This document shows, piece by piece, positions 28,801 through 40,800 of a stretch of 64,000 nt of DNA. Source of the DNA: Rhabdornis inornatus (Eukaryota > Chordata > Aves > Passeriformes > Rhabdornithidae); contig VWZS01001987.1 of NCBI GenBank assembly GCA_013397075.1, positions 434,664 through 498,663 on the forward strand. The letters are read 5' to 3'. The position numbers and the translations under genes are program-made. The notes under the pieces were generated by a model. It was not told where the DNA came from, made no database searches, and worked only from the letters and a program-made list of their open reading frames with translations. Each line of letters opens with the position of its first letter. Position 1 is the stretch's first letter.

Positions 28801-31800
28801 CAGTCTCATGTATTTTTCCACTAAGACAACAATTAAACTGCTCCTGTGTTATTAATGAACAGATGACTTTGTGTCAGGTTGATTCAAAGCACAGGGTGCC
28901 TCAAGGTTAAGCAAACATGACTCCAGCATGTAAAAATAGAAGTCAGGTATTGTCCAGATGCTTCCCCCACCAAGTGCTCTCCTCCTTCCTCAGCCTCCTG
29001 GGCAGGAGGGCCCAGGTCTCATGGCCAACCCCCCTCATGCTGCCACCAGTGTCTCGAGGTCCTGCTGCAGGGTGGCACGCTGGTGCTGAGCCACCACCAC
29101 TGCAATGCCACCATGCAGGCTGCTCCTGTACCATGGCCCTTCCACCAAGGAAGATGCTGCTGTACAGTCAAAGCAGAATTCTGCCCTTCTAGCCCAATGT
29201 GCTCCCAGGATATGGACAACCACCATCTCTTCAAACCATCAACACAGCTATGGCTGCAGGTGTAGGCATGCTGAGCACCAAGGAAACTGTCAGGGAGGGC
29301 ATGGAGGCACTGGGGGTGCATCCTTAGGGCACAGGAGCTAAGACCACCTTGCAGCAGAAGATGCAGCCGTCACACTTGGTCACAAATGTTGCTGGAGTGA
29401 TTTTAGCCACAACAAAGATGGTCCCTGGTGTGTCCTGGGGACTATGCTCTGTTCATCCTGAGGCACTGAAAGAAGGGATGGTCAGTTCTCCTGAGCAACA
29501 CAAGACACACACTTTCCTTGCCCAAGCAGGGCTCTGCTTCCCAGACTTCTTCTAGAGCAACGGGGCCAATCCAAGCAGATCACTATGGAGTGTTCCTGCT
29601 CTCCAAGCAGATGTTCTGCTCCTCACCACAGCTGAGCAGTGCTCAAGGCTTGCCCTCACTGCTGCAGCAACCTTGACATGGCTGGAAATGCTGTATTTGC
29701 CCACACAGCAGGAAGGACAACTCCCCTCTATCCAAAGGAGTGGGGATCTATTGGACCACACTCAGCCAGGTGACATTAGTGAACTCCTCACCTGCCTGTG
29801 GGATGTTCCCAGGAAACCCTACCATAGGGCTTTCCTTGCCACCTGCACAGCATTCAGCACCAGCCCTGCTGCACAAGATTGACCCTTGAGCAAACATAAA
29901 AAAGTAAAAGTAAACAGCACAACCAAAGAACAGTTTCCACCTCGATACACTCAGCCTAATCTAGTCTCTCCCTCGAACTGAGCTGCCAACAGCACTTCAT
30001 AGAAAAAAGGGAAAACCTCGCATTCCGAAGAACTTGCAAGGTCAGGTTTTTTCCTCGTGGGAACTATCCTGAGAGGTCAGTTTGTACAAGAATTCTGGCC
30101 TAGAGGAGTCACAAGCACATCCTTGACACAATGGCTTTGAGGTCCCTTTAGAAGTCAAAAGTGTGACGCTGGATGAAGAGGAAAGGCTTCCCCTCAGCAT
30201 CAAGGGACGTGTGCACACATTTGCACGTTAGTTCTAATTTTATCTCACTATGGTTCACACCCCTTGCCACAGCACATCCTCTCCCACTGGCTTTTGAGGT
30301 CCTTGGCATCATTTACTTTTATTTTTTTCCTCTGACACAAGGCACAGCAAAGCCGGCTCTCCTAGGGACACATCCTAGGGAGGCAAGCGAGAGGTTATCC
30401 AAAGCCCCCTCCCCTGCCAGGCTGTGCCAGAGCTGCTGGCTCTGTCCAGCTCCATTCTCAGCTCCTCCCATCCCACCACCACCCATTTTCAACCACACCA
30501 TCACCCCCAGGAGCCTCCCACACCTTAACACATGACTTGCTTTTTTCCACCATCAGCTTTCACCCCTTCACTTTTCCTCTTCTCATGACGACTAGACCAT
30601 CAAAGTTCATTCCAATTAGAAAGAAACAATCTTTTTTCCTTGACCTGTCACTAGAAAACCTTCCTTGGATTTCAGCTGAATTACTTTTTTCTTTATACCT
30701 TTTTGTCTTATATTTAGGGGTTTTTCTCAGACCCTGGACACCCACGCAAATGCACGTATCCCATCCATATTGTCCCTTTACTTGTCCACTTTTCCAAGAG
30801 ATGCTACTAGCCTTTGGACTACTCACCAGCCTGTCCAGAAGTCACCCTGAATACTTTGGAACCACCTCTCTGCATTCAAGACAGTAGTTTCAGCTTGTAA
30901 CTGGAAATCTGCCCTATGCTATGGGAGTGCTGAGTCTGCTTATTTCAAAATAAAAACTCAAGTATTCACGGGAAAATAAGCCAGCATCCTTCAAAGCACT
31001 GTGTTATCCTTGGGGAGTGGTCAGGAAGGTGAAAGAGTAGAAGGCCTGCTCTGAATTTCGGTACAAGGACTAAACCATACAAGAATGTAAATAGGAATAA
31101 GGGAAGAAATCCCACATCCCAAACACACTATGGTGACGACTCTGCAGCCACCAAGGAGGACTGGACTTACCCTCCCTGGAGGGCAAGCATTTATAGCAGA
31201 AACTCAAAATCAGTCACATTACAACTTCTCATGGCAAAAGCATGTGTTCCCATGGGGATGCAGGCTAACATGAAGTCCAATTAAATAATCACTGGAAATG
31301 TCAGCATAAACCCTGAAGGAATACATACTTCTACTGTGAAATGCTCCCACTGGAAATCATATTAACAAAAAGGTCATCAAGAAATGCTAAAGCTATGTAC
31401 AAAGGAGGCAGGGGAAGTGAGGGGGGAGGGAACAGAAACTATTTTAATGCAATAAAATACCACAAATGGTTTTACATTGACAAAGAGCTATGGGTCTGTT
31501 TTCCCAGACAGAAGTAGAGCTGAGCAGATTTGCCCAGAACACCAAGTTGCATTTGTTTTTTAATCTATTACCAGCTCCCTCCCTGGCCATCACCACGTGC
31601 ATCTCTCAAGCCAGTGGCCTGGAAAGAGCCAGCACAGGAGCAGGATGCAGGCAGCTGTGGCTCAGCATGTCTGAGGAGTGAGAAGGGTCCCAGCACTGTG
31701 TCAGACATCCGTAATCCTGGATGCGTAGGAGTGGACCTTTCTGTTTAATCTGCGTGTTTTAGAGAACACTGACATTTTCATGCTTCAGCCATCCATTTAT

Positions 31801-34800
31801 TCTCTTTCCCCTTTTAAGGGCAACCTCTCCAGGACAGCTTCTTCCTAAAGAGAGAGCAGACTGCTTTGTTTCTCCTGAGGATAACACAGGCTCTTTTCCA
31901 GTCCAAACCACTGCTCCTCTACATCAGAAACACCAGCACCATGCACATTAATGTGAAAGGAAAACGGGGTGCTGATATACCACACCGCCATTTGGGAGTA
32001 CCATCCATTCCTGATGAATTCAAACTCTTTTTAGACTGAAAAGTTGCTACCCTCTTTTCTAGAAATAACAATACCTGGCTCTGATTTGACATTTTCCAGC
32101 AAGGTATTCCAAAGCACATGAAGGAAAAACACAGAAAGCAAAGGATGCTGTTTTGACATATCCCAGTGCCACACAGTCCAAAATAAAAGCAGCAGACTAC
32201 TGGAACTAGCATGGTGCATGCTGGCCCCCACTTGGACAAAAGCTTCAGGGCCAACTCTGCTGGCTCATATATCCCAGTCTAAATGGTCAAAGAAACAAGG
32301 CTAGCCCGCAAAAACCCCACAGGGAAAGAGAAAGTTGACCTAGATTGCATCCATATTCTCCAGAGTCAAGGCAAGAAGGAAGAGGGGAGAGGGGAGGGAG
32401 AGAAAAAGACATATTTACAGAATCCAGAACTAAACAGCAATAAAACAAAGAGTATCTCCAGCCAGATGAAAATCAACCCTTGTGTCCAAATAAGATAATT
32501 CATTGTCTCCACAGGTGAGTTAACACTGATATTTCCCAGGAAATATAAGAACTGTGTTATCCCTCAACAGAGATGTTGCTCTGCTTTGCTGGACTAATAC
32601 CTATGAACTTAAGATTAATTTCATTTTAAACAATCAGAGTGGTTTTGTACGTAAAATATGCCAGCAAATTTTAAGCAGCAGTAAAAGTCTTATTCTTAGC
32701 TCTCATCAACTAGACAGACAGACTGCCATTACCTTAACAGAGAACAAGAAGAATTAAGAGCCCAGCACCAACATAGTGCAGGTCAACTGCTCCAACAACA
32801 CCTTTTGCTTTAAAACTTCAGTGTTCAACTGCTTACATAAGGCAGTAAGCTTAATATCACACTTTGGCATAATGAACTGGAGACAACCAATTTGACTGAT
32901 ATGACAGAAGCCTGCAAGTTATCTTCTATTTTCCAAGTACCTTTAAGCCATTGTAAAAAAATAAAATACATGATAATTCCTGTGTGGACAAGGAGTAACA
33001 TTTGTTCTTCTTTTTATTACCTTTAATTAGAAGCAGCTCTTCTCTGTTGCAGTGAATCAAGTGGGAATTTATCCAGGCATGCTGTAGACTTTTTAAAGCT
33101 AGGGCATAGTAAAAGAGTTGGAGCCAATGTGTTCACATCTCTATTATTATTCTCTGAATTTATTTTTTCCAACTTACTCCTTCAAAGCCCTGATCTTGGA
33201 AGCAGGGTGTTGCATGCACACAAAGCAGCACTTAACCCTGGCAGGAGCAGCGGCTCCCAAGCCCTCCCACCCAGCAGGAGCATTCCTGTCCAGATTTACA
33301 GTTCCCTCCCGACCCCACCATTCCCAGACCCTCCTCTGGGGACAGCCCAATAAGGTCCCACTGCAGGAGCTATTGCTGTAGCTGAGCCAGACAAGGGCGG
33401 CACTGCCCTGGGCAGCAGCAATCAGAAGCTCACTCCTTCAAGTCACAGGGACTAGGTGGCACCTAGACCTACAAGGTCCCAGCTGCCCACTGTGGACTTG
33501 CCACTTTGGGTCTCTCTGCATGCACTCTCCTGGGACAGGCTCACTGAAACCAAGTGCCAGGAGATCAGAAGCTTGGGCCCCTTCTCAGAAGCTTGGGCCC
33601 CTTCTGGATCTCACTCTCTTTACTGGGAGCGGAGCATTCCTTTGAAAAGGAGGCAACTCTCTCACCCAAGCAGAGGAAACACATGAAGATGAACGTTGAT
33701 TTTTTTTAAAGCACAAAAAACACCTGAAGGCAAATCAGAACCTAAAATTTATCAAAAATGCACTGTCAAGGGAAGAGGGTGCTCCTAAATCCATCTCCCA
33801 GCTGTGTTGTTCCAGGGCACCACTGTGACTGTGGATGGACCTGAGTGAGCCACACTTCACACCAATGGCAGTAAGAGAGATAAGCTCCGTGTTACAAAGC
33901 GTGCAAAGGACAGCAAAACAAACAAACAAACAAGCAAGCAAGCAAACAACAACAAATCAGATTAAAATAACTTCTCTATGCGTCATGGCAAGTCTGCTGT
34001 GTGGGCTTAGTCAGAGCTCCCCTGGCCATGAGACTGCCCTGCTATCTAGGCCCAGATTTATCCCTCTAGTCCAGTTCCTCCCTTTTTGCACCACATGATG
34101 GATTGACTTGCTTCTCCATCTCTGCCCTCTTCCTTCCAGCCCCAAAATGCTGCACCAGAACCAGATCAGAGACCACCTCCTGGCAGGACACAGGCACCTG
34201 GGGAATCAACATCTTTCTAAGCAGCAGAGGACACACCAAAAACAACCTTCAGAGTGCTCCCGGATGTGAGGCTGCCTTCACCATAGATATCTACTGAAGC
34301 AAAGTGTTTCCTGTACTAAAAAGCCACATGGCGTTTAAACAAAATGAAACAACAAAATCCCCAAGCTTCACTACTGAACCACAGAGAACTCATCAACACA
34401 CTGTGAAGAGACAATGAGCAACCCTGGACTTTCCAGCTGCAGAAACACATCCCCTGAATCCCTCCGTGCTTCCTGCCTCCTCACAGGGCATCCTGACTGG
34501 CACAGCCAGGACTGGTGGCCAAACCCAAGGACACTAGGGCACCTTTCAGCTTTCCCACAACCCCCAACATTCAATGGATCCAGAGCAGGTGAAAGGCCTG
34601 CCAGAGGAAGCTGAAGCAAATGCAATGTCCAAGGCAGCACCTTGATCCAGTGTCCTCAAGGGAACTCTTTGCAGCCTTTACTTTTCAATGAGGCAGGGAA
34701 AGGTGGCATCCAGGATAGGTACACTGCTCTCCTTTAAGCCCCAGCTTACCAAACACCTTTGTGATAACAACAAATTAACTTTTACAGTATAGATGTGCTG

Positions 34801-37800
34801 AAAAAACCACTGAAGACTGGTTCAGGTGAGAATCAAAGCTTCAGAAAAACAACTGCTCACAGTAATTCAGGTCAGCCTTGTGATTTCTGTAGCCAGCACT
34901 CTCCCAGGCCCACCAGGGACTTCCCAACAAAGCCAAAGCACCACACATAATCTTATCTCACACACAGACGGACGATGGATTAGGTTATCTTCAGATTACC
35001 ATAATCTATTTCTTTAAACAGCATGACTTCTACAGCCCTGCAAGCTGATGCTGAATATTTGAGAGGCGGTTCCCTCCTGGCTGGCTGGTGAAATTGCAAA
35101 GCAGGGAAGGGTTGAAGTGTGTGCATGCTGCTTATATTTGTGGCGTTTCTTCACTTCTGAGTTGCTTGCATAAATAACAACCCCTAACTATAATGGGGCT
35201 TTTCATAGAGTAAAGAGTCATAGCCTAAAGACAAGGGATGAGCCCCCACTTCAAACACATCATAAAGCCAAGGCAATCTCACTAAAACATCTGTGCTCAT
35301 AAGTGTAGTAAAAACTTTGGCTGCTGCTTTGGAAGGAAACCACCCACGCATAAGTCTAAAAAAAAAATTAAAAAATAGTCCATCTGTATCAGGTAAGATG
35401 CAGACATCACTTAAACCCCAAACACAGCTACCCTTCCATCCTGAGCCTCTCCAAAAGTTTGTATTCACCTCAAGAAGAAAAAGCCAGAAGACAGACGAGC
35501 ACACCACCCTAGAAAGATCTCAGCAGCAGAATTTCTCACCTCTAGCAGGGCAAGGGTAAGGGCAGCACATGAGGCATTCAGCTAATTATAACCCAACATC
35601 TACCTACCAGGAACATTGTAGGTAATGTTACCCCAGTCTACACAGAGCTAGAGCCAGATTTTTCTTTAAAAGCATCAGAGTGGTTTGCCTAATGTAACAG
35701 TTTGCTTCTTAATTCTTAATTCCAAGGGTATAAGAAACTGGGGAGCCAAAAACAAGGGGGGGGGGAATCTCCTTTCTATTCTTCCCTTTCCAAGGCAGTG
35801 TCATGGGTCTCTTCCCAAGGATAATTAAAATGTGACAGGCACCATGCAAGCCAGCACAGCAAACACTCAGATGCCATAATCTGGGAGAAAATGCCACATT
35901 TACAATTACGGTTGAATAGGCAAAGTGCAGAGGTACCTCTCCTCTGCAGAAGTATGCCCTCAAATTATGGTAAAGACCGTGGTCCCCAGCCACACCATTG
36001 TCCCAATTTATCTATATTCAAAAAGTAATGACACATATAACCAATTTTCTAGTGTGATGGCCAAGAAGATTATTTATTCCAGTAGAAAGACACTTTAAGC
36101 ACCAGCAATCAGAGTCTGAACATTGAAGGTGAAATCTCAGCCCTGGCAGAGCCAGCAGAAGTTTTCCCCCAGTGACTGATGGGGCCAGCTCTCCTCTGCA
36201 GCATAGAGGGAATACGCTTTATTTTTAAATGTTAAGTAACTCATGTGAAACGTCCAGTGTTTTTAAAACTACACATTTCCCTATTACAACCATGACCTAA
36301 TACTTATTCAGTGGAGATCTCTGGTGGAAATAAGTGCCAGGCACATGTTTTGTTGGTCAGCTGGATTTGTTGACCATTACATCAAGTTTTACTTTCAAAT
36401 ACACTTGTGCAGTGTAATCCAATTAGGGTTTAAAGCAACACTGACGCTGTTAAATTATATAATTAATGGCAGTAATAATTACTGTATTTGTACAGGCTAT
36501 GACCAGATCAGGTATTTCAAAGGCAGCTGATCACAGTATTTACATGAATATAGGAGAACATAAAACAAATAATTACTCCTTTTGTAAGCATCTCAGTCCC
36601 TCTGTAGTTGTTTCAACTTTGCTGATATGTGACTCTAGTGTGGTAAGAGATCTGAAGCTATTCTTAGACCATGGCAGAAAGCATGAAGTGGTTTCTTGGC
36701 AGGTCTTACACTCCCCACTATAATGAGAGCAAGTCACTTCGTTTATTTCCCTGTCAGATGAGCAGAGAGAAGACTGAAAGCCAGAGCACAAATAAGCTCC
36801 TCTGACTGCGAACAAGAACAGAGAAGGAAACAGGTTTTGTGGAGGAACCAGCTGGCTCCTCCCCATCTCCTTTGCAGAAGTCCAGCCATGAGCTCATAGC
36901 ATATAGATGTAATTAAAAAAAAAAAAAAAGGCAAATCATATTTTTCACCTCTGCTTTTGAATTCCATTGCTTCCTTGAAGTCAAACACAGAAGCCTTTAC
37001 AAACTAAACACAATACTTAAGCAGGTTCACAAGGCTCCTGCTGCTGGGTCTTGAAGGAAGAGGAAGAACAGCAGGATGGAGACAATGCCACTAGACTCTG
37101 GTCAGGGAGACAAAGGCAACTCCTCTTGTGTTAAAAGCTGTCAAGATGTGCTGGCATAGATGCTTCAATTATTCATTTTTGTTTCCTTTGTAGATTTAAT
37201 TGAACTAGTGAAAAAAAAAAAAGCTGAACTTCAAGCCTAAATTTCTTAGTCAGGGAAAAAGAATATCTTTCATCTGAACGCAAACGAATTTCCCACTTTC
37301 CATTCTCCAGGTCCCAGTAGCAAACTCAAGCACACAAGCCCCCAAGATTCCAGACCACTTTTGCTATGAGCCCAGGTGCTCAGGGAAGGAAGAGATGCCT
37401 CAGTGTTGGGTTTGCAGGAAGGAAAGGGATACAACCCTACCAAGGAGGGCCAGGGCTACTGACCCAGCCCAGGGTCACAGCACCACGCTCTCCCTGTCCC
37501 CAAATTCAGCTCTGACATTGGCCTCAAGCAGAAGGCACACTGGGCTCATATCACCAGCTTTGCCCCCCCCTCCCTTCCAATGCTAAGAAAAAAAAATTAA
37601 ATCTGAAAAAAGAAAAAAAAAGCCTCCACAAAAAGTGAGCCCTTTAGGTTTCAGCAAACATGGAATACCATGGTCATGGGGTGTTGGGGAAATATGACTT
37701 CTTATTCTGTTTATAAACAGACTGAGCAGCAGCTTCAGCTCTGACAGCCCAGGGCAGTACAGCCCGTGTAGCAGGATTGAGAAATACATGATTCTTACGG

Positions 37801-40800
37801 GTTTATTTTTTGTAAAAATAGAGGATTTATGCCTGTCTCAAGTGTTGCCGTGCCTTGTGGCAAAATAAATAAGCAAATCTTTCTTCTTAAGAGCTTAAAT
37901 CAAAATTATGCATACATTACGTTTAAGACCAAAAAAATGTTAAAGGAAGCAGCAAGGAGAGGCACAGATAAAAAGGGAGGAACAGAGAGATTTTAAGACC
38001 ATGCCACAGGGTACACGAAACCCTGTCTTGTCACAGCGCTGGTTTATATATTGGTCTGCTGCATTAAAAATAAACCAGACCACCTCTTTCTAACTCGCCT
38101 AATAAGGCGCACCATCCATACATTTATCCATAGATCACAGCGCGGGGTTTCTGCGCTGCTTTAGAAGCCTGGGGCACTCAAACGCGGCCGCCTGCGGGGC
38201 CGGGCAGGGCTGTAATAACCCAAAGCCCGGCTTGGCGATGGGGCTGAGCCCCCGAGGGGCCAGCGAGCCGCGGGCTGCCGGGCAGCACCAAACATGGAGA
38301 CGGTGGCACCGCACCAGGGGACGGGAACTTGGGACAGCCCGGCTAGCAACCAGTGTTTGCAAACACAACACCGGGGATCAGATGGGCCGGCCATAAATTA
38401 GGGCCGGTCAGCGGAGAGCGGGGGAAATTACTCAAAGTTACAAAGCCAGGCATGGAGGGCTCCCCGGCCACCCCCGGTTTCGTTTTAGCGCCTGAGCCCA
38501 GGGATGGGGATGCGCCAGCGCCGGGGCTGCCGAGGCACGATGGAAAAAATGCTATCTGTCAAGTGAAACTAAATAACCAGCGCTGCCAGCGCCACTCCTC
38601 CGGCTCGGAAACTTAGCCACAGCCTTCCCAAATGCTGCTCTATCCAATGCTCAACTCCATCTGACCCCAGCTGGAGCCCCACTTCAAAGAACGGGAGCTG
38701 AGTTACGGTGATGGGGGTGCTCCCCACTACAGGCTCCCCGAGGTGAGGTCTGCTCCAGCCCAGCTCACCACTATATTATCAAAAAAAGCAAAGGATTTGG
38801 GCTGTCTTCTGGCACACTTCCAGATCTGTTGACAGGCTAGTTTGGGGAGGGGATCTCAGCTAAGCAGGGCTTTGAGGTAACATTTCTCAGTGTCTGAAAA
38901 CCAAAAACGGCCCAAGGAGTCCCACGAGCACTTGGTTAAACCCAGAGCAGCATACAGAGCTGGGAGAAGGGGCTGCCACAATCTGCCCACAGGGCCCAAC
39001 AGCTCTGTAATGCCCAATTACTGCTCTGCAGCTCCATCTCAGCCACCATTTCACTCCAGGTACTGAAAAAGTACCAGTGCAAGGTTCAGAGAAGCTACAC
39101 TGTTTTCAGAGGGACACAGAGAACACCTTCAGCACACCAACTTTCTAAGGATAGGAAGGCTTGCAGACCACAACACAGGTAGCCAGCTGCAAAGGCTGTA
39201 CAACAGAAGGATTACCACCAGAAGGGCAGGACTCCAGTGGCAGCCTCGCTCTGCCAAGCGCCTCATCTCCCTCTTCCACAGAAGAAGGGCATCATCATGA
39301 CCCCAGAGACTCAATAAAAGCATCCTGGGATCCTGTAGCAAGTACCAAAACAAGACCAGCATGACCACACTCTCGCCAGAAGCAAGCAATTTCAAGCTTC
39401 CACAAGATACACACACAGAGAAGTATCTCACAGGACCCTTAGTTCTTACAAATCCATGAAACTCAGCTGAGGAAAAGGGATAAAGTACCAGCCCATTCCA
39501 TTCTCCAGCCACACCGTGAAGGTTGGAAGTAGCAAGCTGCACAGAAAAATTAAACAAATTAAATACATACAGTATGAGCTAAGCAGCAAATCCTTCCATA
39601 GTTTCCCACTGCCACAGCCAGTCTCTGCCAACCATGCCTCCGAATGGCACAAACACCCAGGGGAAAGGAAATTTAATCTAGAGGGCAGCATTGTTATAAA
39701 TAGGATCTTGAGAATAAAGTGAAAAAAGGAAGTGTCCTTGGATGATGCCTTAATTGGTGGAGCTCATCTCCACCAAAGCATTAAGGGATAAACCAAATTC
39801 CATATTAAAACAGGAGCCTTTACAGGAAAGCCATATACATACATAAGTACTCGTACACAGAAACACACTACTTTCAGATCACTCTTGAAACAAATTATCT
39901 CTCTCTGTCCACTATTCTGACCCCATATGACCAAAACAAGACTTGATTGCTCCTCAAGTTTTGCTGACTGGTCCATGACACAATGCCTCAGACCAAGTGA
40001 CCTCCCTCATCTTTCCTCCTCCCTCCTTCTACTCTCCCACTGTCCATCTCCAGCACCTATGAGCCCAGTTTTACAAGGACTAAAATAAGGCTGCTAAGTA
40101 AAGGTCAGTCTGACAAGCTAGAAGAGAAGTATCCCCTCCTGGACCTTGGCTCCTTGGGCTATAAATACTCAGAACAAGCACTGGGGGAAATTCTTTTGTC
40201 TGCACAGACAGACACCAGGAAGCACATTTCCTCCTCCTTCTACTTTTCAACCCTCCTGCTACTCAAGGACAACATTCAGAGGAAAGCAAGCACCTCCCTG
40301 CTACTAGCGCCATGATTTGTCCACGGAAGGCATTTGCTTTGGCACTGGTGACTCAAGGCACACAGACCTTCCCAGAGATAAACAGATGCTTTCAAGGTCC
40401 AACCATCAGCGAGGCTGACAGCAGAGAGCACACACTGCAAAGCAAACCAACACACTGTGTCTGGGCAACAAGGAGGATTACCTTTTAGGACCAGGGGCTC
40501 CTTGCCTTCTCGCTTGAGTGACTCTAGCACTATGTGGAGTGGCTGGGAAGGCATCACTCTGCTTGGCTCATTGGTATTCTCATCATAAACTACGATTTCT
40601 TTGGAAAAGATTCTCTTGAAGGAGTCCTTGCCTTCCCGGCAGGAGATCAAGTCCAAGACGGTGATCTTGCCCTGCTGGAGCCTTCTCCGGCTGATCTTGT
40701 CAGAACAGTTAATGTGGACAGCCCCTTGAATGTGGCTCTTATTATACTCCATGAAGGGCCTGCAGTCAATGATGACAGGCCCTTGGTTCTGTTGGTGGCT

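Larger units (their letters stand above)
23292..40481 (-). other. DUSP10: DUSP10 large intron between coding exons 1 and 2
   Basis: A 17.2-kb GT-AG intron (GTAATCC ... CTTCCCAG). It holds an isolated CpG island (about 38.11-38.62 kb), a GC-rich patch close to coding exon 2 (about 23.9-24.4 kb), an enhancer-like block near 36.3-36.6 kb and another near 28.7-28.9 kb, each listed separately. The long open frames inside it, such as 26211-26738 and 39129-39557 on the minus strand, match no family I recognise and look like chance. Confidence 0.95.

Noticed and set aside
38041..38054. CCAAT box at 38054-38050 as a separate promoter element
   Set aside because: It overlaps the TATA box, whereas working CCAAT boxes usually lie 60-100 bases upstream of the start, so it is probably coincidental.
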